Below are positions 22,390 through 36,440 of a stretch of 64,000 bases of DNA, in pieces. The position numbers and the translations under genes were made by a program. Below the pieces are notes generated by a model. It saw only the letters and a program-made list of their open reading frames with translations. It made no database searches and was not told the DNA's origin. Source of the DNA: Leptobrachium leishanense (taxonomy: Eukaryota > Chordata > Amphibia > Anura > Megophryidae); contig CM019064.1 in assembly GCA_009667805.1 (NCBI GenBank), positions 385,082,049-385,146,048 on the forward strand, given 5' to 3'. How positions within the stretch are numbered: the first letter of the stretch is position 1; every line of letters starts with the position of its first letter.

Positions 22390-23693
22390 TAGAGTGCAAC
22401 CATATGCCAGACAACAGGTCAGAAATTCCCACACCAGACGCAGCAGCTCACCACACTCACTTAAAGCACATAGCACATCTCATACCAGAACTAGACGATC
22501 AGGCTCAGATAATCTTACTCCTTGGGAGAGATATCTTGCAAGTCCATAAAGTTAGAAAACTGATAAACGGTCCCCAAAACACCCCATATGCCCAAAAACT
22601 GGACCTCGGGTGGGTCATTATAGGCGATGTCTGCCTAGGGGGTGCACACAAACCGGCATCTGTTAATAACCTGCTCACTAGTACCTTCGAGAATGGTCGT
22701 CCTTCTCTTCTCCAACCCTGTCAGAATCACATCCTCATAAAAGAGCTACCACACAACAACACCTACGACGACGACCAAAATGACTTAGGAAGCACAGTGT
22801 TTAAGAGGACAAAGGAAGATGACCAGGTAGCAATGTCCATAGAGGATAGACTCTTCTTAGAACTTATGGAAAAGAGTATAGAGAAAGATGTGACTAATAG
22901 CTGGGTTGCTCCTCTTCCCTTTAGACCTCAAAGACGACGTTTGCCTAACAACCGAGAACTAGCACATAAACGCCTCTCGTCCCTAAGACACAATCTCCAA
23001 AGGAAACCAGAGATGAGTGAACATTTCTTTTCCTTCATGGAGAAAATATTCCAGAACGGTCATGCTGAGATAACACCAGACCTCAAAGACACGGAAGAAT
23101 GCTGGTACCTACCCATATTCGGGGTTTACCACCCTAAGAAGCCAGGGCAGATTAGAGTGGTGTTCGATTCTAGCACCAAGCATGAGGGTGTCTCTCTAAA
23201 TGATGTCCTTCTCTCGGGCCCTGACCTTAACAACAGACTGTTGGGGGTGCTTCTTCGCTTTCGCAAAGACTCAGTTGCGTTCATGGCAGACATACAACAA
23301 ATGTTCTATTGCTTTCTTGTTAAAGAAGAACACCGAAACTTTCTGAGATTTCTCTGGTTCGAGGACAACAACCCTTCTGGAGACATCACAGAATACCGCA
23401 TGAGGGTACACATATTTGGCAACAGTCCTTCCCCTGCTGTTGCTATATATGGCCTCAGACACTCTGCTAGAGTAGGCGAGTCAGAGTATGGGTCAGATGT
23501 TAGACAATTTGTAGACAGAGATTTCTACGTAGACGACTGCTTGAAATCACTGCCTACAAATGAAGCCGCAATCAGTCTCCTCAAAAGGACTCAGGCAATG
23601 CTTGCCTGTTCCAACTTAAAACTCCACAAGATTGCTTCCAACAGTAGAGAAGTTTTAGAAGCCTTTCCTGTCGAAGATCGTTCTAACGGGTAA
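22353..23693 (+). pseudogene. BEL/Pao reverse transcriptase
   Basis: The 446-codon frame contains the protease end (LLLGRDILQVHKV, near residue 53), an LDLGWVIIGD segment and the RT palm. IRVVFDSSTKHEG and AFMADIQQMFYCF carry the first catalytic aspartate. FYVDDCLKS near residue 390 is the YVDD box. It ends at a stop at 23691-23693 before the thumb and RNase H, which continue in other frames. Confidence 0.85.
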
Positions 23694-23725
23694 AGGACTT
23701 AGATCTAGGCACAGACTCACTTCCC

Positions 23726-24545
23726 ATGCAACGCAGTCTTGGTTTGCTATGGGACTTAAGATCTGACACCTTTACCTTTCAAGCGAACACAGAGGAAAAA
23801 CCCTTTACCTGTAGAGGCGTCCTGTCTACCATAAATAGCCTGTACGATCCTTTAGGTTTTGCAACACCTATCACGATCCAGGGTAAGGCACTACTGAGAG
23901 ACTTGACCTGTGAGTCGTTAGATTGGGACCACCCTCTTCCCACTGACAAGAAGAACCTATGGACAGAGTGGAAGGACTCACTGACAGTTTTATCTAACCT
24001 TAACATCCCACGCCCATATGTCCCTCTGTCATCTGAGGACTATCAGACGCAAAAAAACTTTGTGTGTTTTCGGATGCTCTGTTAAGGCAATTGCTGCTGT
24101 ATCTTACCTGAAAACCATAGACAATAAAGGACAATGCCACATAGGGTTTGTAATGGGGAAAGCCAAACTTGCACCACTTCCCGAGCACACTATACCCAGG
24201 CTGGAGCTTTGTGCTGCAGTCTTAGCTACAGAGCTAGCTGAACTAATTGCAACAGAGATAAACGTAGAAATTCAAAAAGCTGAGTTTTATACAGACAGCA
24301 AAGTAGTTTTGGGTTACATCCATAATGAAATTAGACGTTTCTACGTCTATGTCAATAACAGAGTATTGAGGATAAGGAGGTCTACCCTCCCAGAGCAATG
24401 GCATTTCGTGCCCACAGACCGTAATCCTGCAGACCTAGCGACCAGATCTGTAGCAGCCAGCCGCCTTGAGAGTACTTCGTGGTTCACAGGTCCCACCTTT
24501 CTACGCAGTACCGACTGTAACATTAAAGACCCCGCCACATTCTAG
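23726..24545 (+). pseudogene. BEL/Pao RT thumb and RNase H region
   Basis: Two overlapping frames (23726-24085 and 24018-24545) carry the LYDPLGFATPI motif that follows Pao RT and then an RNase H-like region (TIPRLELCAAVLATELAELI, AEFYTDSKVVLGYI) with D and E of the active site visible. A frameshift lies near 24060. It ends with FVPTDRNPADLATRS, the usual link to the integrase. Confidence 0.8.
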
Positions 24546-24919
24546 TTAATAGATGCAGACAAGGATCAGGAAATTCGCCCTCAGGTATCTACTGCAGTTA
24601 CAACAACTTCTCTTAACCAGTTTAAAACTCACCGTTTCAATAGGTTTTCCACCTGGAGGTCATTAGTTAGCGCTATTACTTGCCTGAACCACATAGCTCA
24701 GTCCTATAAACAAAAACACTGACTCCAGACAATTGCAGAGGTTGGCACCACTGCAAAAACGGCTACTCAGCGACTGACCTAGAACAATCTAAAAATTGGT
24801 TAATATCTGTTGTACAAAGAGAGGTCTTTGCTAAAGAAATTAATTGTATTCTCAACCAGAAACCTGTTCCTAAAGACAGTAGTTTAAAGAAACTTGATCC
24901 AATTCTTGATGAAAATGCC

Positions 24920-26173
24920 ATGTTGAGAGTAGGAGGCCGTTTGAGAGAAAGCGAGTTAGAACTCTCAGAGAAACATCCGTTAGTGATTCCCGGTCACCAT
25001 CATATTGCCTACTTACTCATTCAGCACTACCATGACCAAACTAAACACCAGGGTCGACTGTTTACTGAAGGAGCTGTAAGAGCTGCTGGACTATGGGTAG
25101 TCGGAGCTAAGAGATGTGTGAGTAGGATCCTCTTCAAGTGTGTCATCTGCAGAAAACTTCGTGGAAGGTTACAGACACAAAAGATGGCCAATTTACCATC
25201 TGACAGACTTAGCATGGATCCACCTTTTACCAATGTTGGCCTTGATGTTTTCGGTCCCTGGTCTGTCGCCACCCGGTACACAAAGAGGGGACACTCAAAC
25301 AGTAAATGCTGGGCAGTTATATTTGTTTGCATGTCCATCAGAGCGGTTCACATTGAAGTTATTGAGTCAATGGACACTTCAAGTTTTATTAATGCTCTGA
25401 GACGTTTCATAGCAATCAGGGGTCCAGTGAGACTCATTCGTTCTGACAGGGGCTCAAACTTTGTAGGAGCAGTAAGAGAACTTCAAATTCCTTCTAACTT
25501 GGACGTCCTTACAGTACAAAGATACTTGAGTGAGCAAGACTGCACGTGGATCTTCAACCCACCTCACTCTTCTCACATGGGAGGTGTCTGGGAGAGGATG
25601 ATAGGCATAGCCCGCAGAATTCTTGACTCTATCTTCCTGCAAGTAGGAACTGCAAGGCTTACTCACGAATGTTTAGTGACCTTTATGGCAGAGGTTACAG
25701 CTATCATTAATGCCAGACCTTTGACACCAATTTCAAGTGACTCTGAGGACTCGGTGATCCTCACACCCGCCATGTTGCTCACGCAAAAGACTAATCTTGC
25801 CGGTGCTCCAGCTGGAGAGTTTTGTGAGAAAGATCTTTACAAGCGACAATGGATACAGGTACAAGTTCTTGCCAATACCTTCTGGAGCCGGTGGAAGGAA
25901 CAATGTATATCTACTCTACAAGTGAGGAGAAAGTGGCACGCTGGAAAGCCCAATCTTAAACCTGGAGACGTTGTGCTAATGAAAGACTGTCAGACGCTAA
26001 GGAACATGTGGCCTTTAGGTCTGATCACCAAAGTACTCCCAAGCAAAGATAATCGTGTCCGTAAGGTCGAGGTCAAGACCTTTCAACAGAATGAGGTTAA
26101 GGTGTTCTTAAGACCAGTGAACGAACTTGCTCTGTTGTTTTCTATGGAAGACTCTGTTAGTGACGTCGTGTGA
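24920..26173 (+). pseudogene. BEL/Pao integrase
   Basis: The 417-codon frame has an HH-CC zinc site (HHHIAYLLIQHYHD, then CVICRK) and the DDE core (VGLDVFGPW first D; LIRSDRGSNFVGA second D; MGGVWERMIG with E). A DUF5641-like C-terminal domain follows (KPGDVVLMKD). Stops in 24546-24919 separate it from RNase H, so this frame is 5' incomplete. It ends just before the polypurine tract. Confidence 0.85.
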
Positions 26174-26187
26174 CGTCAGACGGGGAG

Positions 26188-26681
26188 TGTGCTGTCTATC
26201 ATAATGTTTATGCGTTAATAAGAAGAATCTGTGATAGATTTTGTGTAAAGTTGTAATGTACGGTACATTAGTTATAGTGGAGTGTAGCTCCATTTAGTGT
26301 CTTTTCTTGGTATTACGGCTGTTAGACCATTTCATACATATTAGTGAATATATAGGAAGGAAGTTGTCATTAATCAGAGAATGCTGGGTAGAATCTTGAC
26401 AGGAAGTGAAGCATTCACCATTTCTTGTCTGAAAGTTATTACTGGAAGCAAGGCATGTGTTTCTCATCCATCGCCATCTACCCCTAGAGAGCTAAAAAAG
26501 TAAGTTTACTGTATCATCTGGTAATGAAAATGCTGCTATGCATGCAATGTGATGTTTATGAAGTTTGTTTTTACTGTATTACAGTTTCACCTGGCTTGTC
26601 TTAATAAATCTGAGATCAAATAAATATGGTATCCAAGTTTGTGAGACAAGAAGGTTTAGCTCGATGTCTTCGGACAGAACA
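26188..26681 (+). repeat. BEL/Pao 3' LTR
   Basis: It is 494 bp and differs from the 5' LTR at only three positions (AAATTAG/ACATTAG, CATCTAG/CATTTAG, ATTATGG/ATTACGG). Confidence 0.9.
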
Positions 26682-26686
26682 ACACC

Positions 26687-27436
26687 GCTCTCTTCTGGTT
26701 CTCTTCCTATCTCTCCGCTCCTTCAGTGTCTCTTTCGCTGGTGCCTCTTCACTCCTGGTTTCTCGCTCAGTTGATGCACCTCAAGGCTCTGTTCTGGGTC
26801 CTCTACTCTTCTCGATCTATACTGTCTCTCTTGGCAACCACATCTCTTCCTATGGTTTCCAACATTATTTTTATGCTGACAACACCCAAATCTACCTTTC
26901 CTCTCCCGATTTCACACCTCCTGTGTTGGACCGTGTTACAGCCGGTCTGTTGGCTGTCTCCAACTGGATGACTTCCCATTTCCTAAAGATTAACCTCTCT
27001 AAAACTAAACTTCTGGTCTTCCCTCCCTCTAAAACCAACATTTCTGTCCCCATTTCCTTACAGGTGAATGGTGCCACCATTACTTCTACCTCACAGACTC
27101 ATTGCCTCGTGGTTCTCTTCGACTCCACCCTATCCTTTACTCCTCACATTCAGTCGCTAACCAATTCTTGATACTTCCACCTAAAAAACATTGAACGTGC
27201 ACTTCCCTGTCTTAATCAGAATTTCGCTAAAATGCTCATCCAAGCTCGTATTATCTCCCGCCTTGACTACTGTAACCTCCCTCTCTCTGGCCTTAAGAGA
27301 TCCCAGATGCTCCCTCTGCAGTCTGTTATGAATGCCTGTGCCAGGCTCATCCACCTCACCTCCCGCACCTCTCGCCCCTTTGTCAATCTCTACAATGGCT
27401 CCCTGTTTCCTTTTAGAATCCAATTAAAAATTTTGA
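26687..27436 (+). pseudogene. L2 LINE reverse transcriptase fragment
   Basis: The frame 26626-27171 carries [16 protein letters not shown], then [12 protein letters not shown] (the FADD box with the second D changed to N) and [15 protein letters not shown], all characteristic of L2 RT. Further frames to 27436 hold the QARIISRLDYCN region. It is the right-hand continuation of 19565-19623. It is decayed and interrupted again at about 27437. Confidence 0.8.
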
Positions 27437-28697
27437 ATGGTTGGAAGTGGATACCAGCGCTTGCGCCAACAGACAGTTATTTCAATTCCTCACAGAAAAA
27501 GTTTGATCGTGGAATACTCCCAGATGGTTTTTCCTCGGTATAAACAGGAAAGTGCAATGTGCAGACTGAATGGAACATATATAATAAAGCAAATAATGGA
27601 GAACTACTCACATGTTGCAGTGCCCTTTGAAAAGGGCGCCAAACGTAAGGCAGCCGGTGAATTAACAGGGAGAAAATATTTTACCAGGAAGGATACATTG
27701 AGATTTCTCCCGTTTTCAAGTATGTCCTGTGTGACAAGTATGTACCGTTAGGTGTCTTGCCCAAGGACACTTACTGGAGAGGTGCACTGGCTGTGTGAAT
27801 TTGGGGATTTACCACCGCCGGTGGAGACGGACAGCTGCACTGACAGATCCCTCTTTTCCTGAATTTACAATTTCAGTCCTGAACTAGCATAGAGTTTATT
27901 TTAAAACAACTTTCAAATATGCTGGGAGAATTGTCTCTAATAACAATTTAATAATTACATTTCAGGACTAGTTTCATTGAACTGCTATATTGCCGGTTTT
28001 ACTTAAGCATTTCATACAGTCCTTTTTTAATTTTCTTTCTTTCTTGTAGAATATTTAGTTACATCCTTTCCTACCACTAGGGGTTGTTATTACACACTGT
28101 TCTGTGTTTATAAATCAGATCAACGACAGGTGATATGTTATTATTTTGCTTTTCCAACCTTGGTGTTATCCAATTGGTTCCTGCCCTGCTGATCATAGAA
28201 TTCATCAATTATCCCACAGCACTTTATCTATTTGTTGCTTTGCACAGATCACAGAATCGTGTTGTTGTTACACACTATTTTGTGCTCATAAATTGAATTT
28301 GTACTGGCGATGCTCTATTTATCCTGCTTTTCTTATTTTGGTGCTTATAAGTAGGTTTCTGCCCTGCTGATTACAGAATTTTGACTATCAATTCACTGTT
28401 TACTTATCCTATAGCACTTTATTATTGTGGCTTTGATAGATTATAGAATAGCACTTTATTATTGTGGCTTTGACAGATTATACAATAGCACTTCATTATT
28501 GTGGCTTTGACAGATTATAGAATAGCACTTTATTTATTGTGGCTTTGCATAGATTACAGAACTGTATATCAATTATTTATAATATTGACACACACACTTG
28601 GCATTTTTTGTAAATTATTGTTTTCCTTTTTTTATTACGATTACATTTAATACCAATAGACCATTAGGTGGCGCCTTAAGTACACATATTCTGTACG
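27437..28697. mobile_element. Retroposon-like insertion in L2 (family X)
   Basis: The L2 breaks after CAATTAAAAATTTTG and resumes after CAACTCAAAATTTTG (28699-28715), an imperfect duplication of about 15 bp. The insert starts GGTTGGAAGTGGATACCAGC and ends near GGTGGCGCCTTAAGTACAC. Its AACTACTCACATGTTGC block and GGTGGCGCC tail are shared with 42430-42915, and the first part with 53315-53668. A SINE-like segment sits at about 27674-27850. Unclassified. Confidence 0.5.
28411..28560. repeat. Tandem repeat, 37-bp unit, about 4 copies
   Basis: Units of AGCACTTTATTATTGTGGCT plus TTGACAGATTATAGAAT repeat with few changes. Confidence 0.85.
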
Positions 28698-29240
28698 TCA
28701 ACTCAAAATTTTGGTGCTCACATACAAAGCTCTTCATATTTGTGCCCATACCTACATCTCCTCCCTTATTAACAGGTACATCCGTCCGGACCACTTCGCT
28801 CTGCCAATGATCTGATGTTAACATCTCCTCTTACCTGCACCCCCAACTCCCACCTTCAGTACCTCTCCCGAGCTGCCCCTTTTTATGGAGCTCCCTCCCC
28901 CACAACATCAGACTCTCCCCATCTCTCCAGTCTTTCCAGAAGTCTCTGAAAACACATTACTTTAGCGAAGCCTATCGGCTCACTCCATGATTCCCCAACT
29001 GTACATTTCTTACGCCATCTTTCCACCCAGCCCACATGCACTCCGCTACTTCAGGTTCTCTATTTACCCCTACCTAGTGTGTCACAGCTCTCCTCTTAGA
29101 TTGTAAACTCCTTCCTACTGTTATACTCTCCTACTGCTATATATACCGTATGTGTTTAACATGTATATATATTTGTTATTCTGTCTCACCCGTTGAACAC
29201 CGCTACAGAACTTGTTGGTGCTTTATAAATACTTGTAACT
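28698..29240 (+). pseudogene. L2 LINE 3' end
   Basis: It encodes a segment with ILVLTYKALH, a PLTCTPNS stretch and SRSLKTHYFSEAYRLTP, then the 3' UTR with AGATTGTAAACTCCTTCC and the terminal GGTGCTTTATAAATA typical of L2. This completes the L2 split by two insertions. Confidence 0.8.
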
Positions 29241-29583
29241 GTCCCTGTTTTAGGCCTAGACATTTCATTTTCCTCTAGAAACAAGAGGAAAATTAACATG
29301 ATATATATATGTAGAATTATTGTTAACATAATTGAAAGAAGAGACTGTAAGGGAATTTGAAGTAAAGGTGTTTATTTAAACTTTGTCATTTTAAGATAAG
29401 ATTCAAAACATTTTACATTATCCAACACTAATGATGCCACATCAACGCATCTTACATAGCGAGGGAGAATAACGGGACAACTCCACCAAAAAAAGAAATG
29501 TCCTTATTGTGTTTATTTTAAGTTGCTGATATCTTAAATGTGCTTTGTTTTTCTCTTGTATGTTAAGGAAATATTTTACTCTA
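29241..29583. other. No recognised feature
   Basis: AT-rich spacer between the L2 end and the Tc1 copy; nothing supported. Confidence 0.5.
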
Positions 29584-29585
29584 TA

Positions 29586-30934
<1,349 letters not shown>

Positions 30935-31086
30935 TATGTATCACTGGGTGCATCCATTGTGTGATCTTTAATATAAACTGCCTCTCACCCCACAGTGGGC
31001 CCTATTACAAACGTTAACGCGTGCGCAACAACGCATTGACGCGAGGGGCAAAACCCTTTGTGCTGAACGTCGTATTACAATGTCAG

Positions 31087-34000
31087 TGAGAAAAATAACT
31101 GGGACATAACAATACCGGGGTACTCTTTATATAGAAAAGACAGAGAAGGTAGGAAAGGAGGAGGAGTGGCCCTGTATGTGAAAAACAACATAAAAACGAA
31201 CCAAATAAAAGTGAGCGAGGTGAACATAGAGTCAGTTTGGGTTACGCTAACATTTCGCAATCATACAGTAGCTGAAGAACTAGATAATCTGCTGGTTGAG
31301 GAAATAGCCAAAATGGCAATGAAGGGGGAGGTTATTATCATGGGGGACTTTAATCTTCCTGATGTGAACTGGAAAACCAAAAACAGCTGGGTGCACCAGG
31401 AGTACAAATATTCTAAACTCCCTACTGGGATTATCTCTAACACAAGTAGTTGAGGAGCCGACCCGTAAAGAGGCCATATTGGATTTAATACTCACAAATG
31501 GAGGTTTGGTATCGGACGTTGTTGTAGGTGAAAATTTGGGATCTGGTGATCACCAGTCAATATGGTTTAATATAACAACAGGGATGGAGCCGCACCACAC
31601 AAGAACGAAAGTTTTAGACTTTAAAAAAACAGATTTTTCTAAAATGGGATTTTGTGTGAAGGAGTCATTATCAGACTGGAGGAGTTTAAAGGAGTCCAGG
31701 AGAAATGGGATTATTTAAAGGAAGCATTATTGAAGGCCACAGGAAATTGCATTCAGCTTGTTAGCAAAACAAAAAAGGGAAGAAACCACTGTGGTACTCT
31801 GCAGAAGTGGCCAAAATAGTGAAGAACAAAAAGATAGCATTCAATAATTATAAAAAAACTCAGAGTGAAGAAGATAGGCAAACCTATAAGATTAGGCAGA
31901 AAGAAGCAAAGCAATTTATAAGAGCTTCCAAAGCACACGCAGAAGAGAAAATAGCTCAGTCAGTAAAAAAGGGGGACAAAACATTTTTTAGATACATAAA
32001 CGAGAAAAGAAAAGTAAAACAAGGATTAGTTAGATTAAAAAAAAGGAAGGAAGGTATGTAGAAGAGGATAAAAGTCTCGCTGACTGCCTCAATGAATATT
32101 TTTGTTCAGTCTTTGCAGAATTAAAGGAAGGTAAGGGACCTCAGTTAGGAGAGAACACTAAAGAGACATTTACATATCAGTTTACAGAGGAGGAGGTTCT
32201 ACAGCAGCTGTCTAAAGTAAAGACAAATAAGTCAATGGGGCCTGATGGGATCCACCCTAAATTATTAAAAGAGCTCAGTGATGTAATAGCAAAACCATAA
32301 ACAGATTTATTTAACCAATCCTTGTTAACGGGAGTCGTCCCAGAAGACTGGAAATTAGCAAATGTTGTGCCCATTTACAAGAAGGGTAGTAGGGAGGAAT
32401 CGGGGAACTATAGGTCAGTTAGTCTTACCTCAGTAGTGGGGAAATTAATGGAAACCATGTTAAAGGAAAGGATTGTTGAACATCTAAAAACACATACAGG
32501 GTTATCCAAAGAGATTCGAATTGCTTGAGAAAGGTAACCGAACGCTGAAAATCAGGGTTCGGTTACCTTTCCTGACCATTCGGCTATCCAGAGAGCAGGC
32601 AATTCGCCAAATCCTGTCGAATTGCCTGAACATACGGTGCCTGTTCGGTCCCTGTTCGAGGGCAGTGAAATCCCCATGAAAAAGCACTGCTTCGGCTATT
32701 CAGAGAACACAAACCAGCAGTGAAAGGTTCCCTAATGTCCTGCCATTCGGTGGTTTCATTCGGCAAATTTATTCAGGAGAATCCCATAGACTTCAATGTT
32801 AAAAATATTCCCGTTTTAATTCAATATCTAATAAACCGTTCATTATAAAATTCTGCAGCAAAAAGTCTCTTTATTTATAGATTTTTTAGGATACTTTAAG
32901 CATTTTTCTGAATTTTTTTAAAAAAAATTAAAAGTCCGATTTTTTTTTTTTTTTTTTTCAGTTTGCTTATTTTTTTTGTAACAGCCCTCTTTATTATCAT
33001 TCCCTGGACCTCCTGTGAAAATTTCAGACATTTTCGCTCAGTAGTTTCTTTGCAAACAGCGTTTCTTTTTCCCAGATTCATACAAATGGTTTTTCTAATT
33101 TATTCACTGCCTCCTCTACGTCACAGCTGCTTCGGCTCTGTGTGATTCGGCTCCTGTTCGGCTCCTGTTCGGCTCCTCTTCGAAGGTTAATCCAGATGTT
33201 TTTGCTTGTTTTCATAGTGCATTCGGTTAGGTTTCGTCAGGTTGTCGGCAGCTTTTCCCTGCAATTCGGGACCCTGTGGTGTTTGCTGAATACACCGCAG
33301 GGTCACCGAAATGCAATCGGCAAAAGGAACCGAATTGAAGAGAACGAAAAGTCACCGAACGTGCGGTGACTTTTCGAATCTCTTTGGATAACCCTGATAG
33401 ATTACAGGATCAGAAACAACATGGGTTTACCTCAGGGAGATCATGCCAAACTAATCTTATTGATTTTTTGATTGGGTAACAAAAATAATAGACACAGGTG
33501 GTGCAGTAGACATTGCTTATTTAGATTTCAGTAAGGCTTTTGATACTGTTCCGCATAGAAGGCTTATCAATAAATTGCAATCTTTGAGCTTGGATTCCAA
33601 TATTGTTGACTGGATTAGGCAGTGGCTGAGTGACAGACAACAGAGGGTTGTGGTAAATGGAGTTTATTCGGCGCAAGGTCTTGTTACCAGTGGGGTACCT
33701 CAGGGGTCAGTACTTGGACCCATTCTCTTTAATATTTTAATTAGTGATATTGCAGAAGGTATTAATGGAAAAGTATGTCTTTTTGCTGATGACACAAAGA
33801 TTTGCAACAGGGTTGACGTTCCTGGAGGTATCAGCCAAATGACAAATGATCTAGGTAAACTAAAAAAATGGTCGGAGTTGTGGCAATTGAGTTTTAATGT
33901 GGATAAGTGCAAGATAATGCACCTGGGACGTAAAAACCCAAGGGCTGAATATAGAATATTTGATACAGTCCTAACCTCAACATCTGAGGAAAGGGATTTA

Positions 34001-34680
34001 GGGGTCATTATTTCAGAGGATCTAAGGGTAAGTAGTCAATGTAATAGAGCAGCAGGAAATGCTAGCAGAATGCTTGGTTGTGTAGGGAGAGGTATTAGCA
34101 GTAGGAAAAGGGAAGTGCTCATGCCACTGTACAGAGCACTGGTGAGACCTCACTTGGAGTACTGTGTGCAGTACTGGAGACCGTATCTTCAAAAGGATAT
34201 AGACATCTTAGAGAGAGTTCAGAGAAGGGCTACTAAAATGGTGTACGGCTTGAAGGAGAAAAGTTACCAGGAAAGGCTTAATGATCTTAACATGTACATC
34301 TTGGAAAAAAGACGAGACAGAGGAGATATGATAGAAACATTTAAATACGTAAAGGGAATCCACAAGGTAGAGGAAGGGAGTATATTTAAAAGGAAACAAA
34401 ATAGCAAAACAAGAGGACATAGTCTTAGATTAGAGGGGCAAAGGTTTAAAAGTAACATCAGGAAGCATTATTTTACTGAGAGGGTGGTGGATACATGGAA
34501 CAGTCTTCCAGTAGAAGTGGTAGAGGCCAAAACAGTAATTGAATTTAAGCAAGCATGGGATAGGCATAAGGCTATCCTAAACAAAAGATAAATCCAGGTA
34601 AAGTATCCATGTAATTGGGCAGACTAGATGGGCCGAAAGGTTCTTATCTGCCGACATTTTTCTATGTTTCTATGTTTCTA
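31087..34680 (+). pseudogene. CR1 LINE copy A, 5'-truncated, ORF2 broken
   Basis: It is flanked by TGTCAG (31081-31086 and 34681-34686). It encodes the end of the endonuclease (GEVIIMGDFNLPDVNWKTK), linker frames, and RT with [15 protein letters not shown] and the FADDTK box in the 338-codon frame 33575-34591, which ends WNSLPVEVVEAKTVIEFKQA before the stop. The 3' end is the TTTCTATG repeat. The RT is interrupted by the MITE at 32497-33396; stops lie at 32061 and near 32300. Confidence 0.9.
32497..33396. mobile_element. CAGGG-type MITE, 900 bp, inside CR1
   Basis: It begins CAGGGTTATCCAAAGAG and ends CTCTTTGGATAACCCTG, with ATA on both sides (32494-32496, 33397-33399). The uninterrupted CR1 sequence at 48897-48910 shows the empty site with one ATA, which proves the insertion boundaries. 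Confidence 0.95.
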
Positions 34681-35324
34681 TGTCAGCACGACAAACGCGC
34701 GCAGTTGTCTAACGCGGGTGAACCTGCGCGAACCCTTTGCAAGTGTACTTTACTGCGTGTTTCCTATACTTAACAATGTGAGCACAAACTCGTTTGTGCG
34801 CTGGTACGCGGAAGGTATTACAATCTATGGGCAGTTTTTAACGCACAGCGTTTGCACGCATAATTTTCACAACTCCTGAAAGCTGGTGTTAATGGCAAAT
34901 CTGAACGTCCTGGCCGAACCCAAATACACCAGCCCAAAAAAAATCGCAGCAAAGTATAGTTACACATTCTACACATACCCAAACAATAAATTTGAGAGGT
35001 TGTGCGTGTTTTTATTATTGCTGCAGCATATATACTCAGATTGATTTTGGCAGGCGCAAAAACATAACAGGAGACAATTGTGGTTCTTAATTCTGATTGG
35101 CTGAATTGTGTGAAAAAACAGTCCACCCACCGATTTCTGCGTGTAACGTTAATGCGCGTGCGTTTTTGCTCGTCCGTGTTCTGCGCACTATTTTTTGACG
35201 GATGAAAAAATGTGCGCGGTTTGTAATACCAGCGTTGATTTACGCACGTTAACGGTTAACGCTTTGCGCACAAATTCACGCGCTGCACGAGCGTTTTAAT
35301 GTGAAGATTGTAATAGGGCCCAGT

Positions 35325-35835
35325 ATATTTGCCTCACATGCTCCTCACTGTGTGACTTTGGCCATAGAATGTAATTTATGGGTTAGTCATAAACTCACAT
35401 CATTGTATTGTGTGGGATTTATTCAAAGGACATCACCGGGGGGGGGGGATGAGATCTTTTAAGATCCCTGTCTTATCTCATTCAGCTCCCAGCTCTTATC
35501 TCAGGTAGCCAGAAGACAAATAGACCTCCTGCAGCCTTATCTAAACATTCAATCCTCCATTGATTGTTAAATACTATGGAAGATAAACCACAGCAGTAAA
35601 GTTAACCAAGTACTCGTGCAAACGGCAGTATCGGCACCGATACCGGTATCGGTGCATCCCTACCCCTAACTTTAGTTTTCCTTTTTACATGCAATTACTT
35701 CAAACAAAGAAACAAAAACAGCAGCATGTGTTTTATAAGGTGTTTTTATTTGTAATGTAGAAGTAACCTAGTTACAGCTTATGTAAGTGGTAGTGTCCCT
35801 TTAAAGAACCCCTACAGCAATATTGCAATCTCTTT
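35325..35835. other. No gene; 22-bp perfect palindrome at 35634-35655
   Basis: The palindrome GCACCGATACCGGTATCGGT.. next to GTGCATCCCTA resembles the inner end of a hAT element whose other end is not present. A G-run lies near 35440. Nothing else recognised. Confidence 0.5.
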
Positions 35836-36440
35836 GGGCCCTATTATATTCTCCACGCAAACGTTAACTTCTCACTTGTGTGAGCATTAACGTTTGCTGC
35901 GGTGTTTACCGCATATTACAATCCAAACGCAAACGGGTTAAAAAACCCATTTGCGTTTGGTACCTTGCGCTTCTCTTTACGAGGTTACTGTACTTTGCGC
36001 TCCCTATACTTAACATGGGGAGCGCAAAGTGTTAATCAGCGCTGGATTACAAAGTCCCAGCGCTGATTAACACCTGGCTCTGGTTAGCGAAAAGTTAACC
36101 ACGGCCAGGACTTGGTGTTAACAGATTCCGCTTCTGCAGAATCCATTAACACCAGGCTAAAAAATAAAAAAAAGAATGTTATACTCACCCTCTGTCCCGC
36201 GGCGAGGACCGCGGCTCCAACCGCCTCCTCCGTCCGGCGGGAGCAGGGAAAGACTGGGGTAAAAAGTCCCCCCCAGTCTCTCCCTGCGTATCACTACGCC
36301 GACTGGCCTGATCTCGCGAGGCGAGATCCGGCTGGTCATGTGACTGGCAGGGGGTAACTCAGTGGAGTCCTATGGACTCCATTGAGTGGATGCTCGCGGC
36401 TGCGCTCAGCGCTGCCGCGAGCATCCATGATTTTAACGCG
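35836..36440. mobile_element. Harbinger-type element, right end lost
   Basis: It starts GGGCCCTATTATATTCTCC, has the shared internal block TACTTAACATGGGGAGCGCA and a GC-rich half. No matching right terminus is found; similarity to related copies fades near 36440. Confidence 0.6.

Larger units (their letters stand above)
19624..26681 (+). mobile_element. BEL/Pao LTR retrotransposon, complete structure, 7058 bp
   Basis: Identical-length 494-bp LTRs flank gag, protease, RT, RNase H and integrase in BEL/Pao order. The 5-bp duplication ACACC lies at 19619-19623 and 26682-26686. The LTRs differ by three substitutions and no indels. A GACGGGGAG polypurine tract abuts the 3' LTR. The coding region is split by several frameshifts and stops, so this copy is not autonomous as written. 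Confidence 0.9.
30997..35321. mobile_element. Harbinger-type MITE holding a CR1 LINE
   Basis: The ends GGGCCCTATTACAA and TTGTAATAGGGCCC are inverted and flanked by AGT on both sides (30994-30996, 35322-35324). Without the CR1 the element is about 0.73 kb and CpG-rich with many GCGC and TTAACG words. Related copies: 35836-36440, 43726-44384, 51549-54470. No transposase. Confidence 0.75.
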
